Shown here in pieces: positions 12,701 through 26,501 of a stretch of 64,000 nucleotides of DNA; within the stretch, counting starts at the first letter, position 1; every line of letters begins with the position of its first letter. The stretch is from assembly GCA_035582835.1 (NCBI GenBank), contig JAYKAV010003044.1, forward strand, positions 3,468,064 to 3,532,063, given 5' to 3'. Origin of the DNA: Phoebastria nigripes (Eukaryota > Chordata > Aves > Procellariiformes > Diomedeidae). Under the pieces are notes generated by a model that was not told where the DNA came from, searched no databases, and saw only the letters and a program-made list of their open reading frames with translations. A program made the position numbers and the translations under genes.

Positions 12701-15700
12701 TATTAACTTCTTTTTAATGAAATAAGCATTCATGGAATTGATGGTACGGCAGTGTATCTTAATACAATAAAGCAATATTGGTAGTACATTAAGGAGAACA
12801 GTGATTGTCAGATTGGACATTTACTGATAATTTTAGTCAGGTAGAAAAAGTTTAGTTCTGTAGTTCAACAGCACTGAGTACAAGCATATCCTTTGACAAA
12901 GCAAAGTGAGCCCGATACCTCAGAAACCTAATGGAGAACAAATGTATGTGCACAACTTTTAAATGTGTTAAGAATTAAAAACTATCAGATATTATGTGTT
13001 ACCAGAGATCAAGGTATAACAGAGGAAACTTGGTTTGTTTGGTTTTTTCCACTTACAAGTACTACAGTCAAAGCATTAAATAGTTTGAAAGTCCTTGCAC
13101 CAAGGTTATTTGCATTACATTTTCATTGTTTTTAATGGTCACAACAGTTGTGATGTGATCTAGGCGGACACAGGGAGGCAGCTCATCAGTAAACTTCAGA
13201 GATCTTGGAAGATCAAGGTAAAAAGGACTTGGAAAGATAAATTGAGAGGGAGTTAATGGTTTGAGAGAACGTTAGAGAAGAAATTTTTCAAAGTAGTGAA
13301 AGTCTGCAGGAGCTGGCAGTTGACAATTCTGAACCACTAGGAAATGAGCTAATACGCCATGAGAGATGTATTTGTGGTTTCATCTGCTTTAAAAATTTAC
13401 TCAGAAACATAATATTGAAATGAGTTAACTTACAGCAAAGTGAAGTATGGCTGAATGTTTTTCACTGAGTAGTAACCTAGATGTTGTAGTTACTTAGCCA
13501 TTTATTTCATAATTAAATTTAACTTGCTACTTGTTTAGTCTGTAGTTCAAAGAATGTACAACTTCTCAGAGAGGGTTATAAATACACTTTTTTGTGTAGC
13601 AACCTGTGGTTGTTATTGTTGAATAAAGTAATTAATTTAGAATCTAAAAATGTACCACACCTCCCCCCACCCCAATCCCCAAATCTAAATCTTTTTTGCT
13701 ATTCATCCATAGGGTGGATATAAATAATGATAAAAAGATAGGTGCAAAAGAGATGCAGCGCTGGGTCATAGAAAAGACAGATGAACATTTCCAGGAAGCT
13801 GTGGAAGAGAATAAAATGCACTTCCGAGCTGTGGACCCTGATGGTGATGGTAAGATGAACGATTCCTCCATCTCCTGATGATATCTTAAGTCAGTTGCTA
13901 GTAGCCAAACCTACTGGCTGCTCTTCAGATGTGCTGTGACAAAATCCGAGTTCCTTTGGACTGCTTGTAATCACAACAGTTTTGATCCGTACAGAAGACA
14001 ATAGAGCAAAGAAGTAGCGTGCTCCAGTCAGCATTGTAGTTCTGTGTTGACTGCTATGCTATTTCACTTGCGGTCATAGGAAATTGTAACAAGTTAAGTG
14101 GGTCTGCCAGGGATGGGGTGAGGACGGTGACATAAATAGGTTATTTTCACAAGGCCTGTCTGGTTTAAAGAAACATAAAAGTGAATCAGGTGATAGTTTT
14201 CATATTGCCATTCATAAGCTTAGTGTGATGGTTATAGTGCTGAACCAAAAGATTTTAGCGCATACTGTTTTAAGTAATGTGACCAAAAGTTTGTCGTTTA
14301 AGCATACTATGTCACGTCTGAGATATGGCTCTTTCTTACAGGCCATGTGTCCTGGGATGAATACAAAATTAAATTTTTGGCAAGTAAGGGCTTTAATGAA
14401 AAAGAGATTGCAGAGAAGATCAGAAACAATGAAGAGTTGAAAATAGATGAAGAAAGTAAGTGCAGACCGTTGATGTGTGTCGGTTTTTCTTTTACTTTCC
14501 TAAAACCTGAATGTCAAAACTGTTCTTAATATAAGTTGAACGTTTTAGTTGTTCTTCTGCTTCTATACAAATGTAGAATGTGTAAGTCATGACTGAAATA
14601 CTAGATTTCTTTCCTGCTTCTATACAAATGTAGAATGTGTAAGTCATAAGACAGAAGTACTAGATTTCTTTCCAACTCAAATCTGCCTTTCTGACACTCT
14701 TGATGTAAATATTTAACACTGAAAAATCTTGGTTGCTTAGTTGTTACTGCCTATTTGAATAGTTTTCAGTTATTTATGTTTAACAGTCTACTAAAATTTG
14801 TCAGACCTGTGTTGTCTGTGAACCATTGTATTGTTGATGCGGGAACCAGGTCCCCTGTTGCTCCAAATGAAAGGGACCGGCTATACACGATTCCTGTTCC
14901 AAAATTGAGGAGGGGTGTATGTGCTACCAAACAGTGTTGTGTTTAAATAGGTACATGCTTAGGCAAGTATGCAAAGCATACTAGAAGTTAATAGCAGAAG
15001 GTTGCATAACAGTTGTTTCATGTTTCATTTAAGTTCTCTGTAGAAAGAGGTTGATTCTTTAGGTTAGTGAGATTGATCATGTCTTCCTTATTACTTTTGA
15101 AACTTTCATTTGAATCTGGCTTGGTATAAACATGGCAACTCTTAACAGAGTAATCTCCCTGTTCCTCCCCCCTATCTAAAAATGTTTAAATTTACTGTTA
15201 AGTAAAACACAAAGCCTTAGCCTTTCCTTGCAGGAATTAGTCATTTAAAAGTGGGTTATGTTACATTTTCCATTTATCAAAAAGCAACTAAAATGCAAAT
15301 GGGCCTTTGAATTTTATGGCAGGGAAAACACCTGTGCAGCGTGTTCTATGGCAGTGTGGTTAACTACAGTTTACAGGAATGCTCATCAGATAAAAGATTT
15401 GCTGAATAAGGGAAGTGTGTACATAATCATTTTTCTACCTAAGTAACCAGCCTTGTTTGGGAAAATCAAATTAGTTATCTACCGCTTCCTGAGGATGATA
15501 GGCAAAACTATTTTCATACTCTAGTGCAGTGTAAAAGTACTCTTTTTCGGTCTGTATAATAAAAAATAACTGAATGTGTGGATCTTAAGGCGTGTTCTGA
15601 GTCTTGCGCAGAGGCACACTACAGTTTGGATGCCAGGCCAAAACTAGGGACACAACTTTATTTAACTTATGCAGGTAACGACAGTTGCAACTGATGACTG

Positions 15701-18700
15701 ACAGTTGAGTTTCATTTAAGACTGAGTAAGAAAGGTAGGCAAAGGGAGATTGACTTGTGACTTCTAACTTTTGGGGTTGGCTGCACTAGAAAACCATAAG
15801 CAAGTGATTTGATTATTCTATGTTTACTTGTGTCCTTGATATAACTAAAACTTGCCATTTACAAACTTGCCCTAAGATTCATATTAAGACTCTGAAGGAT
15901 TTCTTTGCTCTCTGCAAAAAAAAATTCACTAAAGACTTAACTCTTAATTGCAACTAGCAGTTCAAAAATGTAGATGTGACTGTTGGGTTTTTTTTTTTCC
16001 CTCTTGTAACTCAGCAACCAAAAGCTTGCAGGAGCTATTTAAGACAGTCTATTAAATTAAAAGAAAAAAAGTTTATTATCCGAAGACTATAGTCTTTCAG
16101 AGTGTGTTTAAAACTTGTGAAAAGCAAATGCTTCAGATTTGTGTTTGTTAGTGTATTTTGCAGATAGCAGGGTGTGCTACAGACAGTATTTTTTCCAGTG
16201 TGTCATTTAGAAAATGCCTACACCAGAAAAAGAATACTCTATACAGGTATTTTTTTCCTGTTTGGTTATGTTCAGGACAACTAGGTGCACATAATATTCA
16301 CGTTGTGTGTTGCAGGGTGGTTTTTTCTTCAAATCAGATGCATGGTTTTAGCGGAAACTCATGTACAAATTATGATTCTCAGTTGAGTTTAGGAAAAATT
16401 CACTTNAAAAGTACTTGTCTGCATGGTGTAAGATGAAATGAAAGAAGTGGAAATTCAAAGTGATTTTGGTGCTGATGTATCTGTTCGTACACGTGTTCTT
16501 CAACTTGTGTTTGCTTCTTGAAGCAAAAATATTTCCCTTTATTAAATTATAGTGATAACTAAAACATATGCAGGGTTTAGGTCTGAAGTCAGAATGCTTT
16601 CTGATACAGAATAGACAAGGTAGCTAAANGGAGTAATAAGTACTTGTATCCTTAAGTAACTGAAAACTAAATGCATTTCTTGGTGCTTAGCTTAGCATCT
16701 GTTCTTGATGTTTCCAAACTTTCTTTTGTAGTGCTACCCTCTTAAATATCTCATAGTTCCAACAAATCACATTTTTAGGCTGAAATACTGGATGATGTAT
16801 CTGAGTAATGATATAAGTTCTCTCTGGGTAGGTGAGTCTTTTAAATTCTGAGCCTTTGACAGGGTAAAGGAAGAAGGGAGGAGCAGAGGCAGGGCAGAAG
16901 TCTCTTCATAGCTTTCCTTGTCCTCTTCTTTATGGCTTTGCTTATACTGCCTTTTCAGTTAGATACTTTGTAAAGAACAGCTGTCCATTGAAATGTATTG
17001 TTGATTGCTGTAAAAACTAGGCTTTGATTTTTCTTTTTTATAATCTGTTTAATACAATCCTTAAGCTTAATTCATATATGTAGTTTTGTGGAGGGTGAGG
17101 GTGCTATCTGAAATTGAGGTGTGGCTGGAGAAAAAAATTCTGCACTTAAAATTGTGTGGAGTATGCATAATTTGATCATCACTTTGTGATGTGATGCTTG
17201 TGAGCCTGTGAGCTTGAACATACCTAAAAAGAGTTCAAAACAATAATACAACTGGTTTTGGTTTAGATAACGTTGTATTAAGAAATGCCAAGCTGAAATA
17301 AGAAAAGTTGAGCGTTGTAACATTGGAGTAATAAAATGTGTTCCTTTGATCATGCTTGGAACTGCTGTGTTGGCAAAGAATATTTTCTTACCTGTGGTAG
17401 ACTTAACAAGTGCTGTAGAGTAGGATAAACCTATGTAATGCTATTAGCCAAAGCACTAGTACAGTGGTGCTTCACAGATTGGAAGCATCTTTCTGGATTT
17501 AATGATAGTCATGTTATTTGGTCTTAGAAGAAAACACGCTAAATGTTAAAGGGTTTGTTGTTCTATGATTATTATTTAGGTGGGAAAATAATTGGTTGAC
17601 ATCTTCCTTTCTTGTAGATATTAACTAGGTGTGTGATGTCACAATTGCAATACATGGAGATAGTGAATCTGAAGAATATTTTGAATTTGAAGAATGTTTT
17701 GGCTATTTCAATGCGCAGGACTGGTTTGAAGTAGAAAACAAAAATGATTCGTTCAGAAGAAAGGTACTACTGGTATTCAGGCAGGTGAAAGATTTCTGTT
17801 GGTAGTTTGCTTCAAAATATGAAAATAAGAAAGGAAAACAACAAGTACCGAACAAAGTTGGATTATTCATACCTCCTACCAGAACCAGCTAACAATACTG
17901 GTAGGGACAATACTTTTCACTTGATACATTGAAGTTTTGATACAGGCGTAGCTAAATCTTTATTTTCATCTCCTAATTTCAGTTCAGTTGTTTGGTTAAA
18001 GGATCTTTCCTGGTGTTTCAGCACAAACTAGACGAAACTAATTGCATTTTGTTTCCTCTCAGCACCTGCTTTCCCTGGGAGTTGAACTGTAAAATAACTG
18101 GTTCATAGGTCATCCTTGTTTAAACAATTGAGTAACAGGGGAAGGTATATTTTAAGAACTTTTAAATAGATTGAACATGATAGCTTAAATCTTCTTCTTA
18201 AATTTCTAGCACAGGAAGTTTTAGATAACCTGAAGGATCGGTGGTACCAAGCTGACAACCCACCTCCTGATCTGTTGTTGAATGAAGAAGAATTCTTGTC
18301 CTTTCTTCATCCGGAGCATAGTAGGGGAATGCTGAAGTTCATGGTGAAAGAAATCATCCGAGATTTGGGTATGCCATTTTAAAACACGTTTCTTGGGAGT
18401 TGTTTACTTGCAAACCATTTTATTGGGTAGACTTTGTTAGGTCATTGCACTGTCATGGGTCAATCTGAAATTTTGGCACATCTTGTTTGCTCTGTTCTAC
18501 ACATCTTCTAATGTGATGAGTAAGAAAAACAAACTTAGCACAAATGCTGGCATCTCTGTGGAGTTGTCTGTGCATCTCTCAAGACTAAATTTAGTCTCTG
18601 GTTGTTAAAGAACAGCACAACATTATATGTTAGAAAGATACTCTGAGTACTTCATACAAAGAAGATCAGCTGACACTACTTGACACTGAAGTGCTGCTGC

Positions 18701-21500
18701 ATTGTAGGGTCACTGTAGCAATAGTAGAAAAGGTTTGATGGATAGTAAAATATTATAAAATATATTGATGTGAATGTTCCGTGAGGAGGGCATTAATTGC
18801 TTTGTACTTCCCCAGTACAGCAACCATGTAAGAATCGTGACGTACAGTCATCAAAGTGGAAATACATGGTTGAGGTTTCTAAGAAAATAATATTTTTTTT
18901 TTTTTAATTCATAAGTATTGGTACACATGTGGTTTTTTTCCTATTGAGTCAATAGTGATGCATATTTAAAACTGCTAGAACACCTGGATTAAAAAAAAAA
19001 GAGAACTATGACTTTGCTAGTTGTTAGCTTAATAAATATGAAGAGTTTCCAGTGATACTTGAGTGTGTGACACACACAGACAGAACAACTCCAGTACGCA
19101 GTCTTTTATGAGGGTTAATTTACCTGAATGCTAATACAAGGGGATACTGGATACAGCTGTAAGAAAATTTCTGTTGCAGTAGATTGTTGAAAAAATAAAC
19201 AACAACAATTAAAAAAAAAAAAAGCCCAGCTTGCCACCTGGTGTGTCCTTCAGGACCAGTAAAATTCTTTTTGTTTAGTATATTGATGAGTGTATTTTTT
19301 TAGCTTTCTAAAACATTGTGTGTGTACCATAATACAGAGAGTTTTCGGCTAACTAAAGATATAAATGGTAACTATTCTTCTCTGCTAGAGTCAGGATTGG
19401 GGACTGCTGAAACCAGGCAGACTATACCAATGACATCTCTGATGTGAAGGAATTTCTCATTTTTAATGGGCATTAAGCAAATACTTTTCAGTTATTATGT
19501 ACTTCTGTTGTAGATCAAGACGGAGATAAGAAACTTACCCTTTCAGAGTTCATTTCATTACCTGTTGGTACTGTAGAGAACCAGCAAGCTCAAGATATTG
19601 ATGATGACTGGGTAAAAGACAGAAGGAAGGAATTTGAGGAGCTCATTGATGCTAACCATGATGGTATTGTCACAATGGAGGAGCTGGAGGTAAGCCTTCC
19701 TCAAATAGTTAGTTCTAGTGTTTTTAAAACCAATAGTTGGTTTTTAAATACAGGATTGAAACTGCTTTAGAGAATATGAAGTCCAAAAATATTTGAATTA
19801 ACAGTACAGTGTGTGTGTCTACTTCACAAAACTTTGGATTATAATATTGTTCTATAGTGCTTGCAGATAGTGTTGTTATGCTTTTTTTTAAAGAGGAGGG
19901 GGAGTTTTCCTAGCATAACTGTTATTCATAGGTGTGCTTTTAGGGATTTTTGTCACATGGACACTTGTATGGATATGGAGTGCATAAAAGCAAGTCACAG
20001 ACTTCATTAGGTGCACTGTTTAATGGGACAATGAATCATACTTCCAGTTGCAAAAGGAGTAACTGGCAACCTATATATTCATTTGAAGAAGGGGGGTGGG
20101 GGAAGGCAACCCACTAAAAATAAAACAAACCAAAAAAACCCAACGACCAACAAACCCTGGGGCCCCAGTAGCCTAGAAGGTAGCAGAGATCTCTTGTCTT
20201 TCAGAGTGTTTTTCTTTTTTAAAAAACCAAATTATTATTTTCAAGTGTGGATTCTAGTTTGTGGCCTTTTTGGACTTTGGTTTGCAGAATTAAGGCTTTC
20301 TTGTAATAATTCTGTCTGCAGAAGAGTCTACCAAACAACATGAAATATTTTGCACCCTATAGTTGTGGCAGTTTTGTGGCCAGTGGAAGAGGCTTGTTGG
20401 CTCATTTCTGGCTTTTTTCCCTTTCTGGATGTAAGAATGTACTTCTGACTAGCAGAATTCAAACTGCAGCATAGGCAGCGTGGAAGGAGAACCTCTAAAA
20501 GCTGGTCGACTCCCTGAGACAGGATGAATGTTAAAGTTGCTAACCTTCTCAGCATGCAAATATATGGGTATGAATGATAGTGCTAGTATGGATAAACAGT
20601 TATATTGTGACATAGACAATGTTAATAGCCTTTTTACTGAGAATTTTCTTTTAAAAATAGCCGTTTTATCTGTGAAGTCTTTGTATACGTATACACACGT
20701 AGACGCATGCACATATATGTCAGATCTTCTGGGAAGAAATTGAAGATAATCTTGAGTCTTCTATGTCATGAACTAAAGTGCACCACTTGAAAACTTTTAG
20801 TCTATTTCAAGTTAGGTGAAAGAGCAAAATGCTTTGTTTCTGAGACTTCTGACCTCTGTAATGTCTGCCTGGTCGTTTAAAATGGAACAAGAAAGTTCTA
20901 AATTGAACATATTCTAAAAAGATTATCTCCAGAAACAAGAAAATTTAGGTCATACAGATCGATAGTGTGCCACTTTTTAATTTTGAATTGATATTTCTTC
21001 ACAAAAAACACCAGATTTGATAGTGAGTTTAGTTTGCAACCAAAATGTCAAAAATATTTTTATTGTAGACACTGGCATAAGCTGAGAAAATCTGGATATC
21101 TGTTGAGAACAGCCAAGGAAGCAGTGAATGGAAAAATAGCTAGGAGATAGATGTAAGCCTGTTAAAAAGATGTGCTAACACCTTTTTCCATGACTTATGT
21201 TCACTTTGGGATGGCTTATGTTGGTCTCGTAATTGCTGAAGCTTACATAGAGCTAAGGTTCATAATTCTGACGTGTGGAAATGTGTGCATAGTGATTGAA
21301 AATTATTTTCTTACTTGTTTTAGGAATACATGGATCCTAGGAATGAATACAATGCCCTAAATGAAGCGAAGCAAATGATAGCAGTAGCAGATGAAAATCA
21401 AAACCATCACTTAGAGCTGGAGGAGATCCTGAAATATAGTGAATACTTCACAGGCAGCAAGCTTATGGACTATGCACGTAACGTCCATGAGGAGTTCTGA
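6744..21500 (+). CDS. SDF4: Stromal cell-derived factor 4 / Cab45, six coding exons
   Basis: Golgi-lumen EF-hand protein; in mammals it binds calcium and helps sort secretory cargo. Coding exons joined by GT-AG sites with consistent phases: 6,744-7,051 (exon begins 6,686), 13,713-13,849, 14,342-14,455, 18,210-18,368, 19,514-19,689, 21,324-21,500. The product is 356 residues (362 in human). Residues 1 to about 29 form a signal peptide; [20 protein letters not shown] is nearly identical to the mammalian protein. EF-hand loops: D105-E116, D144-E155 (split by an intron after DGD), D240-E251, D285-E296, D321-E332; the third hand near 202-215 is degenerate. It ends in HEEF, the usual Cab45 C-terminus. 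Start: the first ATG of the frame, directly followed by a second ATG; either could be used. It is transcribed away from B3GALT6 and towards TNFRSF4. Confidence 0.96.
7052..13712 (+). other. SDF4 intron after the first coding exon (6.7 kb)
   Basis: Bounded by a GTAAGT donor and a TTCATCCATAG acceptor. AT-rich and without convincing exons. Contains a G-rich low-complexity patch with an N at 11,258-11,281 and a T/G-rich tract at about 12,418-12,520 (also with an N at 12,503). The remaining SDF4 introns (13,850-14,341; 14,456-18,209; 18,369-19,513; 19,690-21,323) are similar and hold only simple repeats and one local duplication. Confidence 0.8.
12418..12520. repeat. T/G-rich low-complexity tract
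   Basis: About 100 bases of T runs interrupted by G (TTTG, TTG and GGTT units), with an undetermined base at 12,503. It lies in an SDF4 intron. On the minus strand it gives a meaningless Lys/Thr/Asn open frame. Confidence 0.85.
14557..14673 (+). repeat. Local tandem duplication, two copies of about 57-60 bp
   Basis: CTGCTTCTATACAAATGTAG starts at 14,557 and again at 14,614. The copies share nearly all positions (first 57 bp, second 60 bp, differing by a small insertion and a few substitutions near the middle). The repeat lies in an SDF4 intron about 100 bp after the exon ending at 14,455. Probably a recent replication or mispairing duplication; no function is suggested. Confidence 0.9.
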
Positions 21501-24500
21501 TCCTGCTCACTTTTCCAGAGCTCTGAAGCACTTTCTTGCTTTCAAAAAAAAACAAAAATCCAACCCCCAAACAGACAGAAAGTTACTTTGCTGCTATCTG
21601 TATTATATGCCTACAGTGTGTTATCCTAGACTTAAAAAAAACTTCCGTCCATACATAAGATCTACAGCTCTGTTGCCTTCAGTATGAAGGAAAAAAAAGT
21701 CCATAAATAATGGGGCAGGTACTGGACTATATCAGTTCGCCCTGGTTTGTACAGTTAATCCAACTGAAGTTTCAGCTGCTTTTGGCTAACCATATTTGGT
21801 GGAGGCTTCTTAAATATTTAACTCTTCTTGTTGCCCTCATAGCTGCTGATCCATGGAAATCACAAATAACACTGAAAGATGCTGGCTTTTGTAAAGGGGA
21901 TTGTGGTTCAAATATGTGTGTTCTGACTTCATGAGAATATCCATACATAGACTGATTGGCTAATCTTCCAGTATTTTTCTCAGTGCATCTCAACCTACTT
22001 ACATATTGTTAAGAATTTAATACAAGTTCTCCCTCCATCGCTGAACTATCTTTAGGTGCTGTGGGGAAGAACTTATTTTAAATGTTGAAGAGAAACTCTT
22101 CTGCATCTACTTAAAAAAAAAAAAACAAAAACAAACTGGTTATGGTGTGACAGGTTTTGTGTTTGCAACTGCACTGGGAATGTGAAAGACTTGAGGTTGC
22201 TTATGTCTTAAAAAATCAAATTTCATTCTAGAATGAAACAATGGGGAAGGTTTCTTTGTGGACTTAAAGGGTGTTGGACAGAGCAATGGGTTTCACCTAG
22301 GTGTATGATTACTACTTAACTAAAAATCATTGTTAAAACTAGTATAATTACTTGCCTCTGTGCAAATTAGTGATGCTGATGAACTCATGAATGATGAAGC
22401 TGGGGGGAAATACAGGCTTTGCTTTTGAACTGCTTTTGCCAGAGCAACATACAGTCAGNACTTGAGAAGCTTTTTAATCAGTCTGGTTTTGGGTGATCTC
22501 TGAAAGCATCTTGCAACACAAGGGTCATATCCACTACTGTCTAAAATAGAAAATTTATTTTTACTCTGGTTCCATCTTTACTGTAAAAACCCCTCTTTCT
22601 GAAGGGTTGCCTGAAAATCCAAGTGAGATGTTATATTTGATTAAATTTATTCTCTTAATATAATGTAAATATAAGTATTGCTGTCTGTTTCTGTTTCAGT
22701 ATTCCCTCTCTCCTTCTTTTTTTTTTTGTTTTTGTTAAATGGCTTGTATCAGAGTCGTCTTATATACATACATCTTTTTTCATTAAATATTTTTCTCCAT
22801 GCTTTGGAAATGTTGCTGGTTTTAGGTTTGTCAGTGAGTGGGAAAAATTGAAACTCTTCAGATGACAGACAAATAATATGATTTTGAAAGAACTGTAAGA
22901 GAGGGATAAATTCAGTTGATAATCTCGTGTTAAAATGAGCTTAGAACGTCTACCATATTGGTCAGCCCCCACTCCCTTCCACCCCCTTACCAACACACGA
23001 CATGTACTTGATTGCAGGGTAGTGAGATTTTAATATGGCTAGAATCTGGAGATGTTCAAAACAAGATCCCGTGTCTAAAAATGTGGTGCTTAGCAGAAGT
23101 CATAGGTATGTCTGTTTTAGATTGATTGGCAAAAGGTCTAGGTTTTGCTTTGCTGTTGTTTTAACTAAGGCTTCATAAATATGCAATGACCTGCACTTTG
23201 AACTAACACAAAATTATACATGTAAACATACAGTTTTGCAATGTGGTTGTTCGCAATCTAGTTAAGACAAAAGTTTTAGCAATATTAGTTGATAATTGTA
23301 TAAATGTCCTGACTCCATTCTTGTATTATACTCTAGTTGTTTGCACAATTCGATTATTTAGATACGATTTGAGCGGACAAGTTCTATCTTGTCACACCTG
23401 ATGTTCAGAAAGCAAGTGCTAGTTTGCAGAGGGATTCTTGAGCAGCTGAAATATGATGATGAAATTTGGAACTTTATCTGTCAGTAGAGGCAAAGATTAT
23501 GCATATGCAGTCTTAGTTTAATCTTCTGATAATGTGAGCATGGAATCCCTTGAAAAATACGGGGTAACACAGTATTTAGCTGGCAACTGCAAAAATGTTA
23601 AAGTATGTACTGTTGTTGCAGTATTTGCCGCACACCTGATAAATCTGAAACTTGAGGAACAACTGTGAAAAACTCATTTTTAATGTACGCATGGAGTTCT
23701 GCACCTTAATGTGTTTTGTTTTTCTCTGCCAGAAATCAGGATCACATGTTAACTAACAGCTGTAAGGATAAAGTGGACTGCATGGTGAGATTTGGAAGTA
23801 CATGAGATTATTCCTGTCTTGGAATTTTAGAAGTTCAAACTATTTTAGTTTGTCCATAGACTTACTTATTTATAAAAATTCTTCAAGTATTTTATATGCA
23901 CTCAANTTTTCTCAGTTTCTTGTAGGCCCTTTCCCTTAGGGGAACCCTTACTTCCCTATAATCCCTGAGGAATCTAGTGACTTTTTCTTTAAAGTCTTTT
24001 ATTAAGCACTAGTTTTGAGTTCCATGGTGTGGGGTTGTTTTGTTTTGTTTTGTTTTTCCACGTACACAAGCAATCTGCCTACTGTTAATAGGACTTGGTA
24101 TCTGAGTACTGCTATCTCATGGACATGTTTCATCTTTCCAGAATTCAAAAGCTTGTATAGAATATCTAGGATAAGCATCTATAGTCAAAAATGATACCTG
24201 TACATTAAATAAAAGCAGAACAGGGTCTTATTTCTGACCCATAGCGTGGCTCAAATCACCACTCTGAAGCTCTCCTCTCCTACTACAGCCAGAGTAGCTG
24301 CATCCAGGCTGGTTTTTGGGAGCAGCCTGTGGCACATGTGATCCCCATGGCAATGCCAAGCAGCATTTGGGAGAGGTTAGTCTGCATTGGTGAAAATTCA
24401 GCCAAGGAGTGTGCTAGATGCAAAATGCTATGGGATAATTGCTGTGTTCTCTCCCTGTTTTATTTACTTGCATAATATGGCCATGTGAAGGAATCTGGCA

Positions 24501-26388
24501 ATGTCAAGCCTGGTAACACTTAAGGATGCCATACATAAAAGTTGAATTCTGAAGATGGTATATGAAGTTTGTGTGCTAACTGCTTTTATTAAATGAGCAT
24601 TTAATTTGTATTAAAGTATCCTTAACAAGAATATCAATGCTTCATCATCACTGCTCTAGTAATTTGGGAGTTTTCAGTTTAAATGTATATAGCAGAATTT
24701 TAACCTTACCTTGTTTGTGAACAGCATAGGAGTTTGCATTTTCAGCTTCTTACTGAATAATAATTGTCTTATTGAATAGGTGAAGTCTGCTACTGTTTGT
24801 GAAAGAGAATTGGGGGAAAAAAAATCTGGTTAAATAGTGCTGAGGGAATGACTGAGTCATGAGGCGTAAAGCCACTTAAATGGCATTGAGCGTGATACTA
24901 CAGTGGGAAGAGATTTGGTTATTTCCTGCATGCAGCTACTGAGTGTGAAGGTAGTTGAAGTTCAGCTAATATGGTTTACTTGCTCTGTCAGCTTTGCTCG
25001 CTTTTGGAAAGAATGGCTTTAAGGTATAACTTCTTTTCCATAGTGGTTGTTTTCCAAAATGCTTGGAAAATAGGAGAAGTAGAAAAATAGTTACTGTTTT
25101 GCCTCACTTTTGTCTCCCCTTCCACTCTTAAACAGCCTAACAGAAATTTAAGAAAGAAATGAAAAGCAGCAGTTCTGGATAAAACATGCCATGATATTGC
25201 TGTTCAGTCCTCCCAAATATTGCAGGCTAATTGGATTCCAAATGTACTTCTGTTCCAATCAAATCTCCTTTGCATTTAGATGTAAATTGACTGTAGATCT
25301 GCTTTGTCTGGGAAGTCTGCCTATGTTTTTTAACTAACATAAATAAAATATCTTCGATTACTGTAGGATGTCTTGTTTACTTGGGCCTTTGCATAAGAGT
25401 TGCTCAAGTCTCTTGGAACTGGAAGACCTAAAATTTGGATCCTAGATCAGTAAGATGAAATTAGTAAAATTCTAATAGTGAGCCTGGAAAGTTAAACCCA
25501 CTAATTCCTAGTGTGATCACTTTTTTCTCTACTCTATACGTTTGTGTTAGGTGAGGGCAGGAGTGCAATGCCAGTGTGCTATTCAGCCTCCTCCATTGCT
25601 ATCCTGTTGTTGCTGGCTTGCACAGCTGGATGAAGAAGCCTTCCGGGGGTTTGGATTCCAGAGTTAACATGCTTCTGTGGAACAGAATAGGCATCGAAAG
25701 TAGCTGGTATGTGAATATTGCATCCTTTGCTTTCACAGAGCACGCCTCTGCTGGAAGCTTTTATTTCCATGGGAGGAAATGGTAGGGGTAACACAAAGTG
25801 TCTATTTTGGAGTCGGGAGCTTACTTTTCTTCAGTGGCAATGCAGGGAGTCTCATATTAAGAGTTGAAATGGAGACTGCAAATGCTTCTCATCTGTACCT
25901 TTTGCCAGCTCCTGAGGGCAGTATCAAGATGACTGATGATTTGTCTCTGAGAAGAGAAATGTATTAACAACGTTGGGTTTTATGCAGTAATAAAAGTCAT
26001 GGGTCTACCGTTACCGTGAGACCAAGGGGAGAGAATCTGTCTGTACTCCGCCTTTTAAGGAGCAAGCCTATGTGGGCTATGTTTCATTTTACCTATGGCT
26101 CTCATCTGTAAAGGTTTTCAGACGTTACCTCTGTATTGCTTTAATAGTCCTCTTTAAAATAACAAGGATCATCTCTTCTAGTTCTCCCGGCATTCAAGGC
26201 CTGTGCTTTAATACTATGTAGAGAGGTATGTACCTGGCCGGCGGCACTCTGTTTTAAGGCTATGAATAGAAATCTTTTCATAATGCTATTCAGCATGCTG
26301 TCTTTCTGCCTATGAATGTTTTAGTTGTGAACTGCAAAAAATAGGTCTGTGGGGTGTGGGAAGAAGGATGGGGCGTGGAGCACATGCT
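21501..26388 (+). other. SDF4 3' UTR and spacer to TNFRSF4
   Basis: Begins with the SDF4 3' UTR; its end is not fixed. Plus-strand AATAAA candidates occur at 24,208-24,213 and 25,342-25,347. Several short A and T runs occur (for example 22,110-22,122 and 22,718-22,727). I see no further coding exon; the open frames at 25,576-25,967 have no splice or homology support. Confidence 0.5.
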
Positions 26389-26399
26389 GGGAATTTCCC
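26389..26399. promoter_or_regulatory. Perfect palindromic kappaB site upstream of TNFRSF4
   Basis: GGGAATTTCCC, a textbook NF-kappaB site, lies about 103 bp before the TNFRSF4 start codon and inside a longer inverted repeat, TGCTGGGAATTTCCCAGCA (26,385-26,403). OX40 is known to be induced on activated T cells, so an NF-kappaB input is biologically sensible. Use in this species is inferred. Confidence 0.6.
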
Positions 26400-26501
26400 A
26401 GCAACTGACATATGAATTTGTTCTAGTCACCAGCAGTTTAGAATCACTTCTCCAAGAGTTTGCCGCTATCAAAATTTTTGCTGGGACAGTAGGGCTGCAT
26501 T

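Noticed and set aside
25576..25967. Plus and minus open frames upstream of TNFRSF4 as possible extra first exons.
   Set aside because: No matching splice sites in phase. TNFRSF4 already has a signal peptide with an in-frame stop just upstream.
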